64,000 bases of DNA from DATAOG01 sp963753685. GTDB taxonomy: Bacteria > Pseudomonadota > Alphaproteobacteria > Geminicoccales > Geminicoccaceae. Below, piece after piece: positions 59,607 through 64,000 of the stretch. The stretch's first letter is position 1. Each line of letters opens with the position of its first letter. The stretch is from NCBI GenBank assembly GCA_963753685.1, contig CAVWDE010000032.1:62001-126000 (forward strand), written 5' to 3'. The notes beneath the pieces are model-generated. The model worked only from the letters and a program-made list of their open reading frames with translations, searched no databases and had not been told where the DNA came from. A program made the translations under genes and the position numbers.

Positions 59607-59681
59607 TCAGTGGAAAACGAAGTAGAGGACGATCAGCACCGGAATCGGCACGCCGATCAACCACAGAAGAGCATATCTCAT
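59607..59681 (-). CDS. 24-residue membrane peptide
   Basis: This short ORF encodes a single hydrophobic helix of 24 residues (MRYALLWLIGVPIPVLIVLY...). It has a strong SD (GGGGGGAG, 5 bp before ATG 59681). Similar very short membrane peptides with the pattern ALLWLxGxPxP occur widely in proteobacterial genomes, to my knowledge without a known role. It lies in an otherwise empty region between the cNMP-binding gene and a cupin gene, where 59420-59606 and 59682-59868 hold nothing else that I recognise. Confidence 0.65.
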   Translation of the reverse strand: MRYALLWLIGVPIPVLIVLYFVFH

Positions 59682-59868
59682 CGCAACTCCCCCCGAAGCC
59701 GGCCGCGACCCGGAAGGTCGGCCGGGTCTCAGATCCGCCACACCGGTCCGGAGGTTCTCCTCGAGGCCGCCCGAGCGTCTCGAGGATCGATCCCTGCCGG
59801 CGTGGCGACGCCTGGCTAGCAACCGGGGGCGCGCCAATTGGTTCCGCAGGCAGCCGCGGCCAGCCGGA

Positions 59869-60162
59869 TCAGGCGTCCTCCTTGAGCTCGGTCTCGACGA
59901 AGGCGAATTCGAACCCGTTGGCGTTGATCACGTCGTGCTCGACTCCGGCCTTGCGGAAATAGGGCACGCCGCGCTTGAGCTCCGCCCGGCTGCGCCCGCC
60001 GTCCGGCCCGACCAGCTCGAGCACGCCATCGGCCATCGGCACCACGACATAGTCGAGCGCATGGCGATGCCAGCCGGTCGCGGCCCCGGGGGCAAAGCGC
60101 CACTCGCTGACCCGCACCCGCTGGTTGTCGATGAACACCGTCTGCACGGCTTTTCCGGTCAT
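59869..60162 (-). CDS. small cupin-domain protein
   Basis: The product (97 aa) is one cupin barrel: RFAPGAATGWHRHALDYVVV (about 22-41) gives His-x-His and an acidic partner. Motif 2 is GVPYFRKAGVEHDVINAN. Metal binding is likely. Small cupins act as isomerases, oxygenases or binding proteins. Nothing nearby narrows this. Confidence 0.78.
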   Translation of the reverse strand: MTGKAVQTVFIDNQRVRVSEWRFAPGAATGWHRHALDYVVVPMADGVLELVGPDGGRSRAELKRGVPYFRKAGVEHDVINANGFEFAFVETELKEDA

Positions 60163-60533
60163 GATGCCAGGCCTCCCTTGCTCAGCTCAGCCACGTCGTC
60201 CCCAGTCCAAGCCCGGTCCCGGCGCCGACGCGGCATGATCCTCCGGACCCGATCCCGGCGAGATTGGTGATCGCCGTGCCGGCCGCCCTTGCGTGACCAG
60301 GCCGCCTCGCGGTCTGTCCCGGAACGCGGGTCGGCGCATCGCCGGCCGCGCACAGAACGTCCGGCTGAAGCGCGAAGATCGGAAAACCCGGCCGCCGACG
60401 CAATAGCGGAAATCCGACGGATGTCGATCTCGTTCAGACGGGTGTCGATCTCGTTCAGAAGCGCGCGCACCCGGCGAGCCTGCGCAGGGGGGCCATCCCG
60501 CCCCGCCACCCCGCCCTTCGGTTTTGTGCCGGA
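60163..60533. other. intergenic region with 21-bp tandem duplication
   Basis: I see no gene that I trust. TGTCGATCTCGTTCAGA occurs at 60422-60438 and again at 60443-60459, a tandem duplication of 21 bp. A minus-strand open frame covers 60159-60584 and begins at or before the Met-Arg-Pro-Trp segment of the composite element, but it has no recognisable domain. Confidence 0.5.
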
Positions 60534-60603
60534 CACGGAGTCCCACGGTCGCATGGACCTGCCGAAATTAACGTTAACGCGCATACATTAAGGCTTCGTT
60601 AAC
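60534..60603 (+). promoter_or_regulatory. composite GANTC/CtrA-like element, copy 2
   Basis: The 26-bp block (60534-60559, one mismatch to 101-126, contains GAGTC) is followed after 28 bp by TTAAGGCTTCGTTAAC (60588-60603), a perfect CtrA-type TTAA-N7-TTAAC box. A further TTAACGTTAAC lies in the gap (60568-60578). The element ends 77 bp before the class III cyclase gene, a normal promoter distance. Control by CtrA and by methylation state is inferred from the motifs. Confidence 0.6.
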
Positions 60604-60680
60604 GCGCCAGATGCCGGCTCGCCTGGCCCGCCGCCGGGGGGACCCCATCTTATCACCTGAGGGGACAGCGGCAGCGGAGC

Positions 60681-61904
60681 GTGCGGTCGATGGCGGGTGC
60701 GGTCGGGGACATCCTCGAATGGACCGTGGCGGGTGGTCTGGACGGGCTCGATCAGGACGAGCTCATGGCCGGCTACTGCGAGCGCCTGGAGCGGGCCGGC
60801 GTGCCGCTGTGGCGCGCCTCGATCGGGGCCGACCGGCTGCATCCCCTGATCGAGGCCCAGGGCCACCGCTGGCTGGCCGGCGGCGACATGCGCGAGGAGG
60901 TCTACGTCCGGGCCAGCACGCCGGAACAGGAAGAGGAGTGGCGCCAGAGCCCCTGGTTCTGGATGCTCGAGAACCGCGAGCTGGAGCTGCGCCGGCGCAT
61001 CGCCCGCGGCGAAGGCACCAACGAGTTCCCGCTGCTGGCCCGCCTGGCGGCCGAGGGCGGCACCGACTACTGGGCACGCGTCGTGCGCTTTGGCGAGCGC
61101 GCCAGCATCGGCGAGACCCGTGGCGTCGCCACCTCGTTTGCGACCCGCGCGCCCGATGGCTTCGCCGACCGCGACCTCGCCCTGATCGACCGGACGCTGC
61201 CGGCCTTCGCGCTCGCCTTCAAGGCGACCATGGCGCTCGACACCGCGCGCACCCTGGTCACCACCTATCTCGGGCGCGATGCGGCCGAGCGCATCCTGCG
61301 CGGCGAGATCGACCGCGGCCGGGTCAGAACCGTGCGCAAGGTCCTCTGGTTCAGCGACCTCACCGGCTTCACCAGGATCGCCGACACCCTGCCGCGGGCG
61401 CAGCTCCTCGACCTGCTCAACGCCTATGCCGACGGTCTGGTCGGGGTCGTCCACGACCACGGCGGCGAGGTCCTGAAGTTCATGGGCGATGGCATCCTCG
61501 CGGTGTTCGACGGCGCCGACGGCGACGCCTGCGCGCGCGCCCTCGATGCCGCCCTGGCCGCCCGCGCGGCGATCGCGCGCCTCAACCGCGAGCGCGAGGC
61601 GGCCGGCCTGTCGGTGACCGGCTTCACCCTTGCCCTGCACGAGGGCGAGGTGCTCTCGGGCAACGTCGGCAGCCAGGAACGGCTCGACTTCACGGTGGTC
61701 GGGCCGGCGGTCAACGAGCTCGCCCGGATTCAGGCGATGAGCCGCTCGCTCGACCAGCCGGTCCTGGTGTCCGCGAGCTTCGCGGCCGCCTGCGGCGCCC
61801 AGCACGAGCGTCTGGTCTCGCTCGGCCGCTACGCGCTGCGCGGCGTCAGCCGGCCGCAGGAGCTGTTCACCCTCGATCTCGCCGGCCCCGATCCTGCCGG
61901 CTGA
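60681..61904 (+). CDS. class III adenylate/guanylate cyclase
   Basis: The product is 407 aa (GTG 60681; ATG 60690 is also possible). The first 210 residues form a putative sensory region without a clear name. The cyclase domain (about 218-385) has metal-binding Asp in KVLWFSDLTGFTRIAD and GGEVLKFMGDGILAVF, then GNVGSQERLDFTVVGPAVN. These are as in stand-alone bacterial CyaA-type class III enzymes. It makes cAMP or cGMP. The composite CtrA/GANTC element lies directly upstream. Two other genes nearby may encode cyclic-nucleotide-binding proteins. Confidence 0.9.
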   Translation: MRSMAGAVGDILEWTVAGGLDGLDQDELMAGYCERLERAGVPLWRASIGADRLHPLIEAQGHRWLAGGDMREEVYVRASTPEQEEEWRQSPWFWMLENRELELRRRIARGEGTNEFPLLARLAAEGGTDYWARVVRFGERASIGETRGVATSFATRAPDGFADRDLALIDRTLPAFALAFKATMALDTARTLVTTYLGRDAAERILRGEIDRGRVRTVRKVLWFSDLTGFTRIADTLPRAQLLDLLNAYADGLVGVVHDHGGEVLKFMGDGILAVFDGADGDACARALDAALAARAAIARLNREREAAGLSVTGFTLALHEGEVLSGNVGSQERLDFTVVGPAVNELARIQAMSRSLDQPVLVSASFAAACGAQHERLVSLGRYALRGVSRPQELFTLDLAGPDPAG

Positions 61905-62008
61905 AGACCGCGCCGATCAGCACGAAGCTCTGTGACATCACCTCTGCGTTGGCGCGTCTGAGAACCGAGCCACGTCCGAGCGCGAACACCAACTCGCCGG
62001 CTGCGTCG

Positions 62009-62230
62009 TCAATCGCCCCTGGACTCCTGCCCCTCCAGCCGGTCGACCCGCCGCACCAGACGCTCATGCCGGCTGTGCATCGCACGCACCTCGACCACGA
62101 GGCTCTGGACGGTCGCGTCGAGGCGCTCGACGCGCGCCGTCAGCACCATGACGTCGTCCTTCAAGCCCGCCAGGTCGTTGATCATCCGTTCCATCTGACG
62201 GGCGAGGAACTCGAAATCGACCTTGGCCAT
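62009..62230 (-). CDS. small coiled-coil protein
   Basis: The product (73 aa) is almost entirely heptad-like helix (FEFLARQMERMINDLAGLKD; VLTARVERLDATVQSLVVEV; RHERLVRRVDRLEG). Such short coiled coils recur in alphaproteobacteria with no known function. Codon use looks normal. It lies alone between the cyclase and the methyltransferase gene; 62231-62424 holds nothing else that I recognise. Confidence 0.6.
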   Translation of the reverse strand: MAKVDFEFLARQMERMINDLAGLKDDVMVLTARVERLDATVQSLVVEVRAMHSRHERLVRRVDRLEGQESRGD

Positions 62231-62424
62231 CGCCACCTCCGCCTAAAGCCGGTTGGCCAATACTATCACACGCCGCGCGGATTTCCTTACCGCTCGATGA
62301 CCCGACCAGCCCGGACGACCCCGTCCCACGCACCTTTGAGCCCGCGGCCGCAATTCGGGTCACACGGCGGTCGAGATGAGGGCGTGCCCGGTGCGCGCCC
62401 CGCTGCTCGCACCGCTCCAGGTGC

Positions 62425-63502
62425 TCATGGGAGCCGCGTCAGGAGGGCAGCGACGCTCACGTAGTGGAATTCATACCGCTCGGGATGGTCGCGGACCAGC
62501 CGCTCCGCGCGGCGCGAAGACGTCGTCCGCGAAGGGCTCGGAGGCGCGGGCGGGAAAAGCCGCTCGCAGCACAGGCTCGGTGAAGGCGCGAAAGAAATCG
62601 GTGTAGCTCCGGGCGTACGTCGTGGCATCACCGCTGCGCCGGAACTCTTCGACGAAGGGCACCTCGACCTCGTAGGTCTCGGCCCGCTCGAGCCGGAACA
62701 GCGGCCGCAGCGGCGCATCGCCTGCCGCGACCGGCGCCGTCAGCTCGTCGAGCGTGCGGAAGTAGACCGGCTGGTAGAAGGCCTCGTAGCCCGCGCGATC
62801 GATCAGACCGGCATCCAGGACCTCGAGCACGGCATCGTTCAGCGCATCATAGATGCCATCGCAGGTGCGGCCGCTGGCCCCGCCGCCGAAGACCTCGATC
62901 AGGAGCTTGCCGCCCGGCACCAGCTCGGCTGCCCGCGCGCGCGCAAAGGTCTCGATGTCCGCCAGCGCCTGGGCCGCGCACACCGCCCGGTCCGCGGCGC
63001 TGACCGCGCCCACGCCGCGCAGGGCGCTGGGCCCGTTCGGCAGGATGTAGCCCGGCAGGCGCTCGAGCGGCCGCCGGCTGAGGAAGCCGATCGCGTTGTA
63101 GGTCATGGCCAGGTGGATCGAGCGCGGCGGCAGCTGCTGCTCGAACATCGAGCCGGGGACGACCGCGGAAAACACCCGCTCGCCAAAGACCGAGCGGCCA
63201 TCGGCGCGCAGGGCGCGCATCAGGCTGGCGTAGTCGTTGGTCGGCAGATCGCTGTGGATCGTCTGCACCGGCCGCCCCGTGCGCGCGCGGATCGCCGGGA
63301 TCAGGCGGCGCATCACCTGGATCGAATTGCGGCCTTCGGAGCAGCCGAAATCGGCGAGCGCGATGGTCGGCGGCGGATCGGCCAGCGCCATCCCGGCGAT
63401 CGCCTCCTCGACCCACGGCAGCACGGCCTCGATCGCCGCCCATTGCGGCGCCGAGTTGCGATCGTAAAAGCCCCGCCCGACCATGCCTGTGGTGACCGTC
63501 AT
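62425..63502 (-). pseudogene. SABATH-like carboxyl methyltransferase, frameshifted near C-terminus
   Basis: The product reads from ATG 63502 as a plant-type SABATH methyltransferase: FYDRNSAPQWAAIEAVLP, LADFGCSEGRNSIQVM (SAM site, about 48-63), TIHSDLPTNDYASLMRAL, and SIHLAMTYNAIGFLSRRP. These enzymes methylate carboxyl groups of small acids. After EPFADDVFA the frame fails and stops at 62471. In the other frame the expected end follows (AERLVRDHPERYEFHYVSVA) to the stop at 62425. One extra G in the GG at 62511-62512 explains it (1078 = 3x359+1). The natural substrate is unknown. Confidence 0.75.
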
Positions 63503-63660
63503 GCTGGTTCTCCAAATGCCGTCCCACCTGCCGGCGTCTGCCACTTCCGGGCGGCGAAAACAAGGCTCCATGCAGCCAGGCCCAGCCAGGCCGCCCTCGC
63601 CGCCGCGGCGGCGGCCGGCAGCGCGACCTCTCCGGTCCAGGCAACCTCGACCGGCGCCAT
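63499..63660 (-). CDS. possible 53-residue hydrophobic protein upstream of the methyltransferase
   Basis: ATG 63660 to a stop overlapping the methyltransferase ATG (ATGA, 63499-63502). The middle is Ala-rich and hydrophobic (ALPAAAAAARAAWLGLAAWS), probably one membrane segment. The coupling geometry argues for translation, but I recognise no family and SD support is weak. Confidence 0.3.
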   Translation of the reverse strand: MAPVEVAWTGEVALPAAAAAARAAWLGLAAWSLVFAARKWQTPAGGTAFGEPA

Positions 63661-63908
63661 GTCGCATCCCTTGCGCCCCCTCGCCACGGCAAGATGCGCC
63701 TTCGCCCGCCAACTCAGTCGGGACCGTTGCCGACCGACGCTGCGCTCTTGCCTGCCCGCCGGCCTTCGATCAGGCTGCAGATTCCGGGCGGGCGCCGCGA
63801 GCACCCGTTCCCGGTCCTGAACCGGGCCGTGGGATGATTCCCGGCGACCGGCCTCAGGTGCGCCGCGGAAGCGGCCCTGGCGGTCCGCTGTCAGCAGGAG
63901 ACCCGCAC
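63661..63908. other. intergenic region before the last gene
   Basis: 248 bp without a supported gene. Open frames here are shadows with no start context. It should hold the promoter of the gene at 63909; GCAGGAGA at about 63894-63901 is a plausible SD for that gene. Confidence 0.4.
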
Positions 63909-64000
63909 ATGAGCCTGATCGAGACCCGTCGTGACCAGATCTTCCCGGTGCTCGACCCCGCGCAGATCGAGACCGCGAAACGCTTTGCCAGCGGGGCACG
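63909..64000 (+). CDS. N-terminus of a protein probably carrying a cyclic-nucleotide-binding domain (partial)
   Basis: Only 30 codons are in the window (MSLIETRRDQIFPVLDPAQI, then ETAKRFASGA). QIFPVLDPAQIETAKRFA resembles the N-terminus of cNMP-binding domains. It is also similar to the start of proteins that fuse such a domain to a thioredoxin-reductase-like flavoprotein. The rest lies beyond the window, so the identity is tentative. GGAG bases lie about 9 bp before ATG 63909. Confidence 0.5.
   Translation, partial: MSLIETRRDQIFPVLDPAQIETAKRFASGA

Noticed and set aside
60159..60584. 141-codon minus-strand ORF opposite the intergenic region
   Set aside because: No domain, biased antisense-like composition; only its Met-Arg-Pro-Trp segment is noteworthy and is reported as part of the repeated element.

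Overview
The window is a high-GC (about 70% or more by eye) chromosomal segment of an alphaproteobacterium, probably in or near the Rhodospirillales/Geminicoccales. Evidence for this placement is class-typical gene sets and order: popZ (DUF2497), UPF0262, DUF2948, the run murA-DUF2948-hisD-UPF0262-LMW phosphatase-infA-maf-rng-yacG, the run glyS-glyQ-(insert)-sppA-methyltransferase-DUF2007 divergent from a polyprenyl diphosphate synthase, and pcm-rhodanese-tolC-popZ. A full CtrA-type box (TTAA-N7-TTAAC) is also present. There are four tRNA genes (Pro-CGG, Cys-GCA, Asn-GUU, Thr-GGU). I see no rRNA, CRISPR array, prophage or intact insertion sequence.

Layout. 1-2412: a regulatory region and a three-gene operon for a TolQ/ExbB-like proton channel, an ExbD-like stator carrying a periplasmic beta domain, and a third membrane protein. 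2433-7578: trehalose synthesis (otsB, a GH15 hydrolase, otsA) with a divergent glycosyltransferase. 7649-15227: ygfZ (broken), meaB, ppdK, glyS, glyQ. 15394-19424: a small membrane protein, a 600-codon membrane-protein gene interrupted by a hexanucleotide repeat, sppA (broken), a tRNA-methyltransferase-like gene and DUF2007. 19527-32165: polyprenyl synthase, tRNA-Pro, an MBL hydrolase, two EamA transporters, valS, an M17 aminopeptidase, a thioesterase, pcm, an ACT-like protein and gcdH. 32379-36152: popZ, tolC, rhodanese, a pcm-like gene, tRNA-Cys and tRNA-Asn. 36153-40056: an accessory block (DUF2255, two SDRs, cupin, LysR). 40053-47013: the conserved yacG-to-murA block and tRNA-Thr. 47276-51888: an S8 protease, aspS and a toxin-antitoxin cluster. 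52024-58104: rnd, a nucleotide-sugar-type SDR, a methyltransferase, pdxY and a transketolase-like gene. 58212-64000: an AbrB/Doc toxin-antitoxin pair, a cyclic-nucleotide-binding protein, a 24-residue membrane peptide, a cupin, a class III cyclase, a SABATH-like carboxyl methyltransferase, and the start of another protein that may bind cyclic nucleotides.

Two observations stand out. (1) A composite 70-bp element occurs twice, at 101-170 and 60534-60603. A 26-bp block with one mismatch, containing a GAGTC (CcrM-type GANTC) site, is followed after exactly 28 bp by a CtrA-like TTAA-N7-TT(A/G)AC box. (2) A gene at 15716-17516 carries 38 tandem GGCTNN units that encode an Ala-[Val/Leu/Gly] hydrophobic repeat. 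One 7-bp unit puts the two halves out of frame, and a perfect terminator-like hairpin lies just before the repeat. This looks like a length-variable, possibly phase-variable, membrane protein.

Caution: eight single-base frame disruptions and one nonsense codon lie in otherwise well-conserved genes. Seven of the eight indels are +1. This suggests either consensus errors in the assembly or unusual gene decay, and it must be settled before any of these loci is called a true pseudogene or phase variant.
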